A DNA stretch of 64,000 bases from Deltaproteobacteria bacterium (GCA_016874755.1 VGTH01000012.1:54091-118090), one strand, 5' to 3'; counted from the stretch's first letter, positions 35,299 to 44,874 are shown. The notes: generated by a model not told the origin, from the sequence alone. Program-made: numbers and translations.

Positions 35299-37026
35299 AT
35301 GACCTCCCGCATTCGCGGTCTTTTCAGCGGCGGTACTTCCCCGGCGCTGCTCTCGCTCGCCGCCCTGCCGATGGCGGTAATCCTTGTGCTGGTCATCGCC
35401 ATGTTCTGGGTCAGTGTGCAAAAAGGCGCCCTCGGCACACCGAGCGCGGTCTATACGCTCACCAACTACAGCGCAGTCTTTGGCGATCCCTTTGTTGTCA
35501 GCGTGGTTGTCAACACCCTGATCTTTACCATCAGCGCAACGCTGGTGGCCTTAGCCATCGGTCTACCGATCGCCTGGTTGGTGGAGCGCACGACGCTGCC
35601 GGGGAAAACTTTTCTCTATGCGATCATGACGCTGGGCTTATTGATCCCAGGTATCTATACGGCCATGGGCTGGACGCTGATCGCCCATCCGCGCATCGGT
35701 CTGTTAAACCGCTGGTTGGTCGATCTTTTTGGTCTCGACGACGGGCCGATCAATATCGCCACGCCCATCGGCATGGGCTTTGTCCAAGGTCTGAGCCTGG
35801 CCGCCCTCGCCTTCATTCTAACTTCCCAAATGTTTCGCGCCATGAATCCGTCGCTGGAAGAAGCGGCGCGCGTGCACGGCATGGGCTATGGCAAAATTAT
35901 TCGGCGCGTGACATTGCCGCTGGCGCGGCCAGGCATTCTTGCTGCAGTGATCTATATTTTCACCATCGGCATCGCCACATTCGACATCCCGGCGATACTC
36001 GGCCTGGGCAATCGTGTCTACCTGCTCAGCACCTTTATCTATCTGAAAGTCCACCCCCAGGGCGCTGGCTTGCCAGAATACGGCATCACCGGTGTGGTCG
36101 GCGCTTTCATGATCGTTGTCGCAGGCATGCTGACTCTCTGGTACGGCCAAGTGCTGCGCCAAGGCCATCGCTTCGAAGTCGTCACCGGCAAAGGCTACAA
36201 GCCGGCGCTGATTCCGCTCGGGCGCTGGTCGATCTTCGCCTGGGCTTTGATTCTTGGATACGCTCTCATCTCCAAGCTCATCCCGCTCCTGCTCATCGCC
36301 TACGCCGCGCTCATGCCCTACTTCGTGCCGCCGTCGCTCGAAGCGATGCAGCAGTTTTCCATGACCCACTTTTACGGCATGGATTGGGAGCTGGTTTCGC
36401 GCGGGCTAAAAAACACGGTGGTGTTGGTGGCGGTCGTGCCGCTGGCGGTTTTACTGTTGGCCTTCACGATTTCTTGGCTGATCGTGCGCTCGCGCAGCCG
36501 GGTCCGCTATCTGCTCGAGTTCGGCGCGTTCCTACCCCAGGCGCTGCCGGAAGTAATTCTCGCGATTGGCGCACTGCTCTTGGCGCTGTTCGTGATTGGC
36601 AAGAACGTGCCGCTCTATGGCTCGGTGTGGATTATCGCCATCGTCTATATCGTCGCACGCTTGGCTTTCGCGACCCGCGCGCTCAACGGCTCGTTATTGC
36701 AAATCCACCGTGAGTTGGAAGAAGCAGCGTTTGTCTCGGGCCTGTCGACGGCGCGCACCGCTTGGCGTGTGCTGTTTCCGCTGATTCGCCCAACGCTATT
36801 TTCAGTTTGGATCTGGACGGCGCTGTTGGTTTACCGCGAACTGACCGCCGCGGTTTTTCTCGCCGTGCACGACAACATCACGCTGCCGGCGGTGATCTGG
36901 AGCTACTGGTTCAGCGGCAGTATCAACAAAGCATCGGCCGTGACTTTGCTCATGACCCTCGTGCTCGCACCGCTGATCTTTATTGCCTGGTGGTTCGGCC
37001 GGCGCAGCCAAGTCTCGCTCAACTAG
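35299..37026 (+). CDS. Ferric-type ABC transporter permease, two fused modules (FbpB-like)
   Basis: A 575-residue membrane protein with two binding-protein-dependent transport modules in one chain, each with about six helices. The first EAA loop is EEAARVHGMGYGKIIRRVTLP and the second EEAAFVSGLSTARTAWRVLFP. A fused permease of this kind is characteristic of FbpB-type iron transporters. It completes the three-gene ABC system that starts at 33064. Confidence 0.92.
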   Translation: MTSRIRGLFSGGTSPALLSLAALPMAVILVLVIAMFWVSVQKGALGTPSAVYTLTNYSAVFGDPFVVSVVVNTLIFTISATLVALAIGLPIAWLVERTTLPGKTFLYAIMTLGLLIPGIYTAMGWTLIAHPRIGLLNRWLVDLFGLDDGPINIATPIGMGFVQGLSLAALAFILTSQMFRAMNPSLEEAARVHGMGYGKIIRRVTLPLARPGILAAVIYIFTIGIATFDIPAILGLGNRVYLLSTFIYLKVHPQGAGLPEYGITGVVGAFMIVVAGMLTLWYGQVLRQGHRFEVVTGKGYKPALIPLGRWSIFAWALILGYALISKLIPLLLIAYAALMPYFVPPSLEAMQQFSMTHFYGMDWELVSRGLKNTVVLVAVVPLAVLLLAFTISWLIVRSRSRVRYLLEFGAFLPQALPEVILAIGALLLALFVIGKNVPLYGSVWIIAIVYIVARLAFATRALNGSLLQIHRELEEAAFVSGLSTARTAWRVLFPLIRPTLFSVWIWTALLVYRELTAAVFLAVHDNITLPAVIWSYWFSGSINKASAVTLLMTLVLAPLIFIAWWFGRRSQVSLN

Positions 37027-37085
37027 TGCGCTGTCTCACGCTGATTGAACCTTATGCCAAATTTGTCGCTGGAGCCCGAAGAGGG

Positions 37086-37184
37086 ATTTTCACCGCGAAG
37101 GGCGCGAAGTGCACGAAGGTAAGAGAAGAAAACAGTAAATTCTTTTCCGAACTTCGTGTCCTTCGCGCCTTCGTGGTGAAAAAT
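37086..37184. repeat. CACGAAG-word inverted repeat, copy 4
   Basis: Left arm 37086-37120 starts ATTTTCACCGCGAAGG. Right arm 37151-37184 ends CTTCGTGGTGAAAAAT. TTTTCCGAACTTCGT starts the right side, as in copy 3. It lies between the convergent permease and rng genes. Confidence 0.8.
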
Positions 37185-37193
37185 TCTCCCGCT

Positions 37194-38765
37194 TTAGCTC
37201 GTGCTAATCTCGTACTGCTCGTGGCGCAGCTCGGCGCTGACTTTGATAATTATTTTGTGATCGATCTCATCCTCTAAGTTGTCGAGGCTCTTGCTGCGGT
37301 CATCGTAGAGAAAATTGGCGATATCGGGATGCATGCGCACGATGACGTTCTTGCCCGCTTCGAAGCTCGCCTGCTGCTTTTCGATCGCGCGCAAAATATC
37401 ATAGGCCACCGTCACCGGCGATTTGACTTTGCCCCGTCCTTCACAGTGCGGGCACGGGCTCAGCAGCTGATTCTCCAGACTTTCGCGGCTGCGCTGGCGC
37501 GTCATTTCGATCAAGCCGAGCTCGGAGATCTTGAGAATATTGGTCCGCGCTTTGTCTTTCTTGAGCGCCTCCCTGAGGGCGTCGTAGACCTTCTTGCGGT
37601 TGGCCTCTTTCTCCATGTCGATGAAGTCGATGATGATGATGCCGCCGACATTGCGCAGCCGCAGTTGACGGACCACCTCCTGCACCGCTTCCATGTTGGT
37701 CTTGAGAATGGTCTCTTCCTGGTTGCGCTTACCGACGAAGCGGCCGGTATTGACGTCCACGGCCGTTAGCGCTTCGGTGCGCTCGATGATCAAGTAGCCG
37801 CCCGAACGGAGCCAAACCCGCCGCTCCAGCGCTTTGGTGATTTTTTCTTCGATGCCTTGGCTGTCAAAAATCGGCGTTTTATCTTCATGGGGTTCGATCT
37901 TCGACTTCAAGCGCGGCATGAAGTGGTGCACGAAATCGATGATACGCTTGTGGTCTTTGGCCGAATCGATCGCTACGCGCTCGGTATCGGTGGTAAAAAA
38001 ATCGCGGATGGTGCGGGTAATCAGGTCGAGGTCCTGGTGGATTAACGCCGGCGCCGGGGCGCCCGCGGCCTTCTTTTGGATGCCCTTCCAGAGCCGCGCC
38101 AAAAACGCCAGATCGCGCTGGATCTCCCGCTTGCTGCGCCCCTCACAGGCGGTTCGCAGAATAAAACCGCCATGGCTCGTACCCATGTTCTGAGCAATCT
38201 CTTTTAAGCGCTTGCGCTCCTCTTCGCTTTCGATGCGCCGCGAGATGCCGATGTGCTTGGTGCCCGGCATGAAGACCATATAGCGGCCCGGCAGCGAAAT
38301 GTGCGATGTCACCCGCGCTCCCTTGGTGCCGAGCGGATCTTTGGCGACTTGGACCAAAATATCCTCGCCGCGCGAGAGCCGTTTCTCTAGGGGCAGCCGG
38401 CGTGAGAGGTGCTGGCGCTTGGGCGCCGGCCGCTTGACCTCCTCCTCCGCGTCCTCCTCGGACTCTTCAAGCTCACCATCGCTTTCGTCGCCGCCCTCGC
38501 TCTCGGCCGGGCCTTCGATGATTTGCACATCTTCGGGCACTTCGTAGAAATCCGACGCGTGCAGGAAGCCCGCCTTGTCCATGCCGATTTCGATAAACGC
38601 CGCCTGCATGCCCGGCAGCACACGGGCGACCTTGCCTTTGTAGATATTGCCGGCGATGCCCCTTTCCTCTTTGCGTTCTATGAGAAACTCGGCCAGCAAG
38701 CCATCTTCCATAATGGCGATGCGGCTCTCCTGGGGCGTCGAATTGATAAAAATCTCTTGCTTCAT
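37194..38765 (-). CDS. rng: Ribonuclease G/E family endoribonuclease
   Basis: A 523-residue endonuclease processing rRNA and mRNA. An S1 domain (about 40-140) begins NIYKGKVARVLPGMQAAF and is split by an acidic insert (about 82-112). The DNase I-like catalytic part holds Asp337 (AVDVNTG) and Asp380 (IIIDFIDM). Cys438 and Cys441 (CPHC) form the zinc link for dimerisation. The long RNase E degradosome scaffold is absent, so RNase G is the better name. No Shine-Dalgarno sequence is obvious. Confidence 0.93.
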   Translation of the reverse strand: MKQEIFINSTPQESRIAIMEDGLLAEFLIERKEERGIAGNIYKGKVARVLPGMQAAFIEIGMDKAGFLHASDFYEVPEDVQIIEGPAESEGGDESDGELEESEEDAEEEVKRPAPKRQHLSRRLPLEKRLSRGEDILVQVAKDPLGTKGARVTSHISLPGRYMVFMPGTKHIGISRRIESEEERKRLKEIAQNMGTSHGGFILRTACEGRSKREIQRDLAFLARLWKGIQKKAAGAPAPALIHQDLDLITRTIRDFFTTDTERVAIDSAKDHKRIIDFVHHFMPRLKSKIEPHEDKTPIFDSQGIEEKITKALERRVWLRSGGYLIIERTEALTAVDVNTGRFVGKRNQEETILKTNMEAVQEVVRQLRLRNVGGIIIIDFIDMEKEANRKKVYDALREALKKDKARTNILKISELGLIEMTRQRSRESLENQLLSPCPHCEGRGKVKSPVTVAYDILRAIEKQQASFEAGKNVIVRMHPDIANFLYDDRSKSLDNLEDEIDHKIIIKVSAELRHEQYEISTS

Positions 38766-38927
38766 GTTCTAGTGATTTTAGGTTCCGTGAAAAAAAAAGA
38801 GGCGCCGAGAGATGCGGACCTCATAACCGTGAAGTGGAGATCCGTGACGGTCATCGGGTGGTGGTTGCCGCTACATTAGAGCAAAAGGTCCTTAACTTCA
38901 AGTATGATTTACGCGTCACCTGCGTAA

Positions 38928-38956
38928 TTGACATTGCCGGCCACGACCGCTACCCT
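38928..38956 (+). promoter_or_regulatory. Possible sigma-70 promoter upstream of the HNH gene
   Basis: TTGACA at 38928-38933, a 17-base spacer, then TACCCT at 38951-38956. The -35 is perfect and the -10 weak. Confidence 0.3.
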
Positions 38957-39014
38957 CAAAGGCAGTAACTCTGAATAAGACTGACTTCGAATAAGTCAAC
39001 AGGAAGGCTACTCT

Positions 39015-39647
39015 ATGAGTTTTCCGGCCACCGCGCCAACATATTCGATACTTAACACCAAGGTCCTGATTCTCAATCGCTCCTATCTGCCCATTCACGT
39101 CACCTCGCTGCGCCGCGCCTTCACCTTAATGTATCAGGGGATTGCCGAGGCTGTAAACGAACAGTATCAGACGTTTGACTTCGCCAGCTGGAGCGAGCTG
39201 GCGATCGCCGCCAACGATGAAACCATCGGCCTAGTCAATCGGGTTATCCGTGTGCCAAGAGTGGTTCTGTTGGTTGGCTATGACCGGGTGCCCAAGCGCC
39301 AGGTGCGCTTCAGCCGGTACAATATCTATGCTCGCGACAATTGCACCTGCCAATATTGCGGCCGCCGTTTGCCCAGACAGGAGTTAAACCTCGACCACGT
39401 GATTCCGCGATCTCAGAACGGCACCTCAACCTGGGAAAACGTCGTCTGCTCTTGCCACGAATGCAATCGGCGCAAGGGCGGGCGCACGCCGCAGCAAGCG
39501 AGCATGCCGCTCATCCGCAAGCCCTTCAAGCCCAAGTGGACACCGTTCATGCAGGAGACCTTCAGCCTGTCGCGCTACCGCGAATGGATGCCGTTCCTCA
39601 ACACTGTGGATAGCTCGTACTGGAACACCGAGCTTTTAGAAATCTAA
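39015..39647 (+). CDS. HNH endonuclease (McrA-type, zinc-binding)
   Basis: A 210-residue protein. Two zinc-knuckle pairs, Cys112/Cys115 (CQYCGRR) and Cys147/Cys150 (CHEC), flank the catalytic region LNLDHVIPRS with His128, and ENV follows. The N-terminal half (about 1-95) is conserved in stand-alone HNH proteins found near core genes in many bacteria. Its DNA target is unknown. AGGAAGG precedes the ATG. It sits alone upstream of smc. Confidence 0.88.
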   Translation: MSFPATAPTYSILNTKVLILNRSYLPIHVTSLRRAFTLMYQGIAEAVNEQYQTFDFASWSELAIAANDETIGLVNRVIRVPRVVLLVGYDRVPKRQVRFSRYNIYARDNCTCQYCGRRLPRQELNLDHVIPRSQNGTSTWENVVCSCHECNRRKGGRTPQQASMPLIRKPFKPKWTPFMQETFSLSRYREWMPFLNTVDSSYWNTELLEI

Positions 39648-39746
39648 AATCGTTTCGCAAATCCGGTCATAACTAGCGGATAAGCGATTTGAAATGCCTA
39701 GCATCGCTGCGTCCGGCTCGGCTGCTATTGCCTATTCGTCGACCAG

Positions 39747-39798
39747 TTATCAACATATTGTGGTGACTTATCCACAGCGCATACTTTATGTTGTGATC
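39747..39798. promoter_or_regulatory. DnaA-box-like sites and nested inverted repeat upstream of smc
   Basis: TTATCAACA (39747-39755) and a perfect DnaA-box consensus TTATCCACA (39768-39776). TGTGG/CCACA form an inner stem, and ATCAACATA with TATGTTGTGAT an outer one. A functional role is unproven. Confidence 0.4.
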
Positions 39799-39802
39799 TT
39801 GC

Positions 39803-39831
39803 TTGACAGGGTCGATTCATTGTGAAATAAG
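39803..39831 (+). promoter_or_regulatory. Possible promoter of smc
   Basis: TTGACA at 39803-39808 followed, after about 17 bases, by AATAAG. The -35 is perfect and the -10 weak. About 55 bases separate it from the smc start. Confidence 0.35.
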
Positions 39832-39887
39832 TTTCGGTGAGCCAAGCGCCTCCCCGTTGGCGCAATAGCCTGTCACAAAACTTAGCT

Positions 39888-42800
39888 ATGCGACTCAAAC
39901 GTCTTGAAATGTTGGGCTTTAAGTCTTTTGCCCAAAAGACCATCCTGGAGCTTAACCCAGGGGTCACCGCGGTGGTCGGCCCCAACGGCTGCGGCAAATC
40001 GAACATTGTCGATGCCCTGCGCTGGGCCATGGGTGAGCAGAGTGCGCGCCATCTGCGCGGCCATCAGATGGAAGACGTAGTCTTCGCCGGTAGCGATTCC
40101 ATGCCGGCGACGGGCATGGCTGAGGTCTCCTTGACCTTCGACAATGAAGATGGCCGCGGGCCGGCTGACTATGCCAATTATAGTGAAATCTCGATTACGC
40201 GGCGGCTGTTTCGTTCCGGCGAATCGGAGTACGCCATCAACAAGACGCCATGCCGCTTGAAAGACGTGGTCGAGCTGTTTCTGGGCACCGGTATCGGCAA
40301 TAAGGCCTATTCGATCGTCGAGCAGGGGCGGGTCGACGAATTGGTCAATTCCAAGCCGGAAGACCGGCGTGTCTTGATAGAGGAGGCCGCCGGCACCAGC
40401 AAATATAAGAGCCGCAAGCTCGTCGCCGAGCGCAAGTTGGAACGCACCCAGCAAAATCTGTTTCGCGTGACCGACATCGTGCGCGAGATCGAGCGCCAGA
40501 TCCGCAGCATGGAGCTGCAAGCGCGCAAAGCCGAGCGCTATCGCAGCCTGCGCGCCGAGCTCCGAAAGAAAGACTTGACCTACGCTGCTTTGCAGCGCCA
40601 GAGCTTCGAGCAAGAGATCGCGCACCAAGAAAACCAACTAAACGAAACCGAAAACCAATTGGCAGCGCACATCGCTTCCCTGCGCGGCAAGGAAGCCCAA
40701 AGTGAAACGGTGCGGCTGTCGATGATGGAAGCCGACCGCGAGATCGGCGCGCAGCAAGAGACTCTCTACGCGCGCAAGGCCGATATTCAGGGCCACGAAC
40801 AAAACATCGATTTTGCTAAGCGCGACTTGCTCCAGCTCCAGAACAGCGAAAGCGAAGCGCGCGCGGCCCTGCGGCAGTTGGAGCAGAAGCTCCAGAGCCT
40901 CGCCCAGGAGATTAACGATCTTAGCAGCGCCAAAGAAAGCTTCGTGCAGCTATCATTGTTCGAGGCTTCTTTTCTACAGGAAAAAGAAGATGAGCTGGCC
41001 AAACTTCACGCCGACATCCGCTCCCAGAGCGCCGAAATTGACCAGGAAAAAAACGAGCTGATCGAGATCGCCAACCAGATCGCCTATCTGAAAAACGATC
41101 TGCGCGCCAAAGAATGGCGCTGCGGCGAGCTGCGCACCGAGCTCGTGCGCAGCCAAGAAGAGCAGCTGAACGCCGAAACGGCGGCGCAAACCTCGGCCCA
41201 AAAGCATGACGAAGCGGAGCGCGCCTTGGCCAACTGTCTCGATGAGGCACGCCAAAGGGAGTTGGAAGTCGAGCAGGTGGGCGCCAGCATCCACACCCTA
41301 AGCGCGACCCGCAGCGAGCAGGCGCGCAAGATCGCCGGCCTCAAAGAACAGGGCCAGCAAAGCCGCTCGCGCCTCCTATCCCTCGAGGACTTGCAGAAAA
41401 ACTACGAGGGCTATCAAGAGGGCGTGCGCGCGATCATGCTCAAGAAACAGCAAGAGAATCAGGCCAACGGCATTTATGGCTTGGTCGCCGAGGTGATCGA
41501 CGCGCCGGAGTTCTACGAAAAAGCCCTCACCGCGGTGCTCGGCGATCGCCTACAGTACGTCATCGTCAGAGGCCATGAACAGGGGATTGAGGCAATCGAG
41601 TATTTAAAGCAGCAGGCTTCGGGCCGCGGCAGCTTCATCCCGCTCCATCTCGCGCGCAAGCAGCACAAACCGCTGCCCTTGAGCGAGGCGGAGGTCGTCG
41701 GGCCGTTGATGGAGATGGTTTCGGTTAAAGAGGGCTACCGCGATGTTGCCGAATATCTGCTCGCCGATGTTGTGGTCGTGCGTGATCTTATCTCTGGTTT
41801 GGCCCTGTGGAACCGCAACGGCTTTTACTGCACCCTGGTCACCCCTGACGGCGAAGTGATCGACTCCATGGGCATCGTCACCGGCGGCAGCAACAGTTCG
41901 CTGGAAGGCAGCTTTCTCACCCACCGCCGGCGCATTCGCGAGCTAAGAACCCAACTGGATGAAATCGACGAGCAGCTCTGCGGCGAAACCGAGAAGAGCA
42001 CCCTCGTCGAAGCGGAGCTGGCGCAGGCCCAGGAACGCCAGGCAATCCTGCGCGGCGAATTGCACCGCTTGGAGATCGAGCGGGTTCGGCTCGAACATGA
42101 GCATCGTGCCGCCAAGAGCGACAGCGAGCGGCTGGAGCAAACCGTGCGTGCCTTGACTAAAGAACAGAGCGACCTCAGCTCCACCCTGGAAAAGCTCCAC
42201 GAAGAAGTTCACCAAGCCCAAAGTGACAGTGAAAGCCGCCTGCAGGAAAAAATCGAGCGCGAGCAGGCGCTGGCAGCCAAACAAGAGATCTGCAACGCGC
42301 TGCGCCAATCGGTGCAGCGCTTGGACTCCGAAGTGACCCAATCGCGTATCCGCAACGCCGCGTTGGGAGAGAAGAAGCAAAACACCCATCACAATCTGGA
42401 GAACCGTTTAAAGCTGCAAGAAGAGACCGGCGCGCAAATCGAATCGCGCAACGGGCAGATCAACGAGGTGCTAAAACGCCGCGCCGAGGTCGAGGCCGCG
42501 CTGGTCGAATCCGAACAAGAACTCGGCTCGCTGCGCAGCGGGTTGCAGGAGATGGAAGAACGGCTGCAGGCGGACCGGCAACGCTACCGCAACATCTCCA
42601 TGAACCTGGCAGAAATCGATGAGACCATCAAGGAGCTCCGTCCTCTTAGCGAAAGCTGCCAAGAAGAACGCAACCGTGTGCAGCTCCAGTTGGCGGAGAA
42701 ACGCATCAATTTTCAGCATGTGGCGGACAATCTGCGCGAAAAATACGATGTCGATCTGATGAGTTTGATTCCCCTCTCTGCCAATGAAGCCCCGGTGCGC

Positions 42801-43442
42801 GATGACCTGGTGGCGGAAATCGAAGACTTGCGCAGCCGCCTGGAACGTATGGGCGAGGTCAACCTGGCGGCCATCGGCGAATATGAAGAGCTGACGACCC
42901 GCTTTCAGTTCATGAGCCAGCAGAAAGATGACCTGGAAAAATCCATCGCCGACCTGCAGCAGACCATCGTCAAGCTCAATCGCATTTGCCGCCTCCGTTT
43001 CAAAGAGACCTTCGAAGCGATCAACGAAAAATTCGAGGCCATCTTTCCGCGGCTGTTCCGCGGCGGCAAAGCCAAGCTCGTGCTCACCGACGAGAACGAT
43101 TATCTGGAAACCGGCATCGACATCGTGGTCCAGCCGCCAGGCAAGAAACTGCAGTCGATCTCACTGCTCTCCGGCGGTGAAAAGGCGCTCACCGCGGTCA
43201 GTCTGTTATTTGCGATCTTCCTCACCAAACCGAGTCCGTTTTGCTTCCTTGACGAAGTCGACGCGCCGCTCGACGATGCCAACGTCGACCGCTTCAACGA
43301 GATGATCAAAGAGATGAGCGAGCACTCGCAGTTCGTCATGGTCACCCACAACAAGAAGACCATGCAAGCCGCCGAGATGCTCTACGGCATCACCATGGCC
43401 GAGCCCGGCGTCTCCAAAGTGGTTTCCGTGCGCATGCAATAG
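39888..43442 (+). CDS. smc: Chromosome segregation ATPase SMC
   Basis: An 1184-residue condensin subunit. Walker A is GPNGCGKSN (31-39). Two long coiled coils flank a hinge near 515-650 (GLVAEVIDAPEFYEKAL). The C-terminal head has LSGGEK (1094-1099) and Walker B FCFLDEVDAPLDD with Asp1122 and Glu1123. The start is ATG at 39888 (MRLKRLEMLGFKSF), standard for SMC; a frame opening at 39837 adds unconserved residues. ftsY follows, a common arrangement. scpA and scpB are not in the window. Confidence 0.97.
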   Translation: MRLKRLEMLGFKSFAQKTILELNPGVTAVVGPNGCGKSNIVDALRWAMGEQSARHLRGHQMEDVVFAGSDSMPATGMAEVSLTFDNEDGRGPADYANYSEISITRRLFRSGESEYAINKTPCRLKDVVELFLGTGIGNKAYSIVEQGRVDELVNSKPEDRRVLIEEAAGTSKYKSRKLVAERKLERTQQNLFRVTDIVREIERQIRSMELQARKAERYRSLRAELRKKDLTYAALQRQSFEQEIAHQENQLNETENQLAAHIASLRGKEAQSETVRLSMMEADREIGAQQETLYARKADIQGHEQNIDFAKRDLLQLQNSESEARAALRQLEQKLQSLAQEINDLSSAKESFVQLSLFEASFLQEKEDELAKLHADIRSQSAEIDQEKNELIEIANQIAYLKNDLRAKEWRCGELRTELVRSQEEQLNAETAAQTSAQKHDEAERALANCLDEARQRELEVEQVGASIHTLSATRSEQARKIAGLKEQGQQSRSRLLSLEDLQKNYEGYQEGVRAIMLKKQQENQANGIYGLVAEVIDAPEFYEKALTAVLGDRLQYVIVRGHEQGIEAIEYLKQQASGRGSFIPLHLARKQHKPLPLSEAEVVGPLMEMVSVKEGYRDVAEYLLADVVVVRDLISGLALWNRNGFYCTLVTPDGEVIDSMGIVTGGSNSSLEGSFLTHRRRIRELRTQLDEIDEQLCGETEKSTLVEAELAQAQERQAILRGELHRLEIERVRLEHEHRAAKSDSERLEQTVRALTKEQSDLSSTLEKLHEEVHQAQSDSESRLQEKIEREQALAAKQEICNALRQSVQRLDSEVTQSRIRNAALGEKKQNTHHNLENRLKLQEETGAQIESRNGQINEVLKRRAEVEAALVESEQELGSLRSGLQEMEERLQADRQRYRNISMNLAEIDETIKELRPLSESCQEERNRVQLQLAEKRINFQHVADNLREKYDVDLMSLIPLSANEAPVRDDLVAEIEDLRSRLERMGEVNLAAIGEYEELTTRFQFMSQQKDDLEKSIADLQQTIVKLNRICRLRFKETFEAINEKFEAIFPRLFRGGKAKLVLTDENDYLETGIDIVVQPPGKKLQSISLLSGGEKALTAVSLLFAIFLTKPSPFCFLDEVDAPLDDANVDRFNEMIKEMSEHSQFVMVTHNKKTMQAAEMLYGITMAEPGVSKVVSVRMQ

Positions 43443-43471
43443 CGTCAGCCCCTTCTAAGCCTAGCTTTTTA

Positions 43472-43499
43472 GGTTCGAAGTTCATCTTGAATTTGAACC
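43472..43499 (+). other. Hairpin between smc and ftsY
   Basis: GGTTCGAAGTTCA (43472-43484) and TGAATTTGAACC (43488-43499) pair imperfectly. There is no U-run, so it is more likely an intercistronic stem than a terminator. Confidence 0.35.
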
Positions 43500-43558
43500 C
43501 GGCATTCGCCGCAAAAGCGTCACTTCCAATCCGCGGCCAAAACGTCTAGAACATCTGC

Positions 43559-44485
43559 ATGGCCGGGCTATCTCTCTTCCAAAGACTCAAACAAGGTTTA
43601 ACCAAGAGCAAAGAAACCTTCGTCGAAAAAGTCACCACTGTCTTTAAAACCAGCCGCTGGGACGCCGCGACTTTGGACACCATGGAGGAAGTGCTGATCG
43701 GCGCGGACGTCGGTGTCAAAGCAACCGACAAATTGATGGCCGCCCTGCGTCGAAACGTGCCGGCCAATGGCGAGAACGTCGGCGAGGAGATGGCCAAACG
43801 TCTGCAGCAGGCGATGATCGGGATGCTGCAAAGCAAAACCAACGGCGCGCAGAAGCCGGCACTTTCGGTGCGCCCCTGGGTGATCCTCTTTCTCGGCGTC
43901 AACGGCGTGGGCAAGACGACCACCATTGGCAAGATCGCCGCCCAGTTCCGCGCCCAAGAGAAAAAAGTCTTAATGGTTGCCGGCGACACCTTTCGCGCCG
44001 CCGCCATCGAGCAGCTCGAGGCCTGGGGCCAGCGCGCCGGCGTCGAAGTAATCAAACACAAAGCGGGGGCCGATCCATCGGCTGTGGTCTACGACGGCCT
44101 GCAGGCAGCCAAGAATCGCGCCGTCGACGTTGTCCTGATCGATACCGCCGGCCGGCTCCACACCAAGGTCCACTTGATCGAAGAGCTCAAAAAAATCCGC
44201 CGCATCATCGTCCGCGAACAGCCGGACGCGCCCCATGAAACTCTGCTCGTCATCGATGCCACCACCGGCCAAAATGGCATGCAGCAGGCGCGGGTATTCA
44301 AAGAAGCCACCGCCATTAGCGGCATCGTCCTGACCAAGCTCGATGGCACCGCCAAGGGAGGTGTCATCATCGGCATCCAAGAAGAGCTCGGCGTGCCGGT
44401 TCGATACGTTGGCGTGGGTGAAGACATCGAAGACCTGCAGCCCTTCGAGCCGGCTCGGTTCGTCCAGGCGCTCTTCGAAAACTGA
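43559..44485 (+). CDS. ftsY: Signal recognition particle receptor FtsY
   Basis: A 308-residue SRP receptor GTPase made of the N and G domains only. The acidic A domain of E. coli FtsY is missing. Motifs: [10 protein letters not shown] (113-122), [20 protein letters not shown] and [10 protein letters not shown]. It docks the ribosome-SRP complex at the inner membrane, with Ffh (59270-60613) as partner. Downstream of smc by 116 bases. Confidence 0.95.
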   Translation: MAGLSLFQRLKQGLTKSKETFVEKVTTVFKTSRWDAATLDTMEEVLIGADVGVKATDKLMAALRRNVPANGENVGEEMAKRLQQAMIGMLQSKTNGAQKPALSVRPWVILFLGVNGVGKTTTIGKIAAQFRAQEKKVLMVAGDTFRAAAIEQLEAWGQRAGVEVIKHKAGADPSAVVYDGLQAAKNRAVDVVLIDTAGRLHTKVHLIEELKKIRRIIVREQPDAPHETLLVIDATTGQNGMQQARVFKEATAISGIVLTKLDGTAKGGVIIGIQEELGVPVRYVGVGEDIEDLQPFEPARFVQALFEN

Positions 44486-44498
44486 GCTGCCGCCCGCC

Positions 44499-44527
44499 TT
44501 GACTAAAAGCGCGCCCGGACTTACCAT
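44499..44527 (+). promoter_or_regulatory. Possible sigma-70 promoter for the A-type iron-sulfur carrier gene
   Basis: TTGACT (44499-44504), 17 bases, TACCAT (44522-44527). Transcription would begin only a few bases before the ATG at 44536, giving a nearly leaderless mRNA. Confidence 0.35.
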
Positions 44528-44535
44528 TTTCACAT

Positions 44536-44874
44536 ATGGAAAACCAGGTTGACCTTTCGCTCACGGAAAGCGCGGTACGCCAGGTAAAGACCCTGTTGGC
44601 GCGCGACCGCAAAGATGACCAGGCGCTGCGGGTCTCGGTCACCGATGGCGGTTGTTCCGGGTTTTCTTACAAGCTGAGCTTCGATCACGAACCGAAACCC
44701 GAAGACATTGTCGTGGATGCCGACGGCGTGAAAGTCTACGTCGATGCCAATAGCGCACCCTACCTCAAAGGCACCGTGATCGACTTCGTCAGCGGCCTCT
44801 ATGGCGGCGGATTTAAATTCACCAATCCCAACGCCACCGGCACCTGTGGCTGCGGCACGTCATTTTCCGCCTGA
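44536..44874 (+). CDS. erpA: A-type iron-sulfur carrier (ErpA/IscA family)
   Basis: A 112-residue protein that delivers Fe-S clusters to client enzymes. The three conserved cysteines are Cys40 (GGCSGF), Cys104 and Cys106 (CGCG). Length and spacing match ErpA/IscA/HesB; the choice between names is not settled by sequence alone. No iscU, sufB or other cluster-assembly gene is adjacent. It lies 50 bp after ftsY. Confidence 0.9.
   Translation: MENQVDLSLTESAVRQVKTLLARDRKDDQALRVSVTDGGCSGFSYKLSFDHEPKPEDIVVDADGVKVYVDANSAPYLKGTVIDFVSGLYGGGFKFTNPNATGTCGCGTSFSA

Noticed and set aside
39747..39798. Chromosome origin at the smc upstream region
   Set aside because: Only one consensus DnaA box and one near-box, with no dnaA, dnaN or large AT-rich unwinding element.
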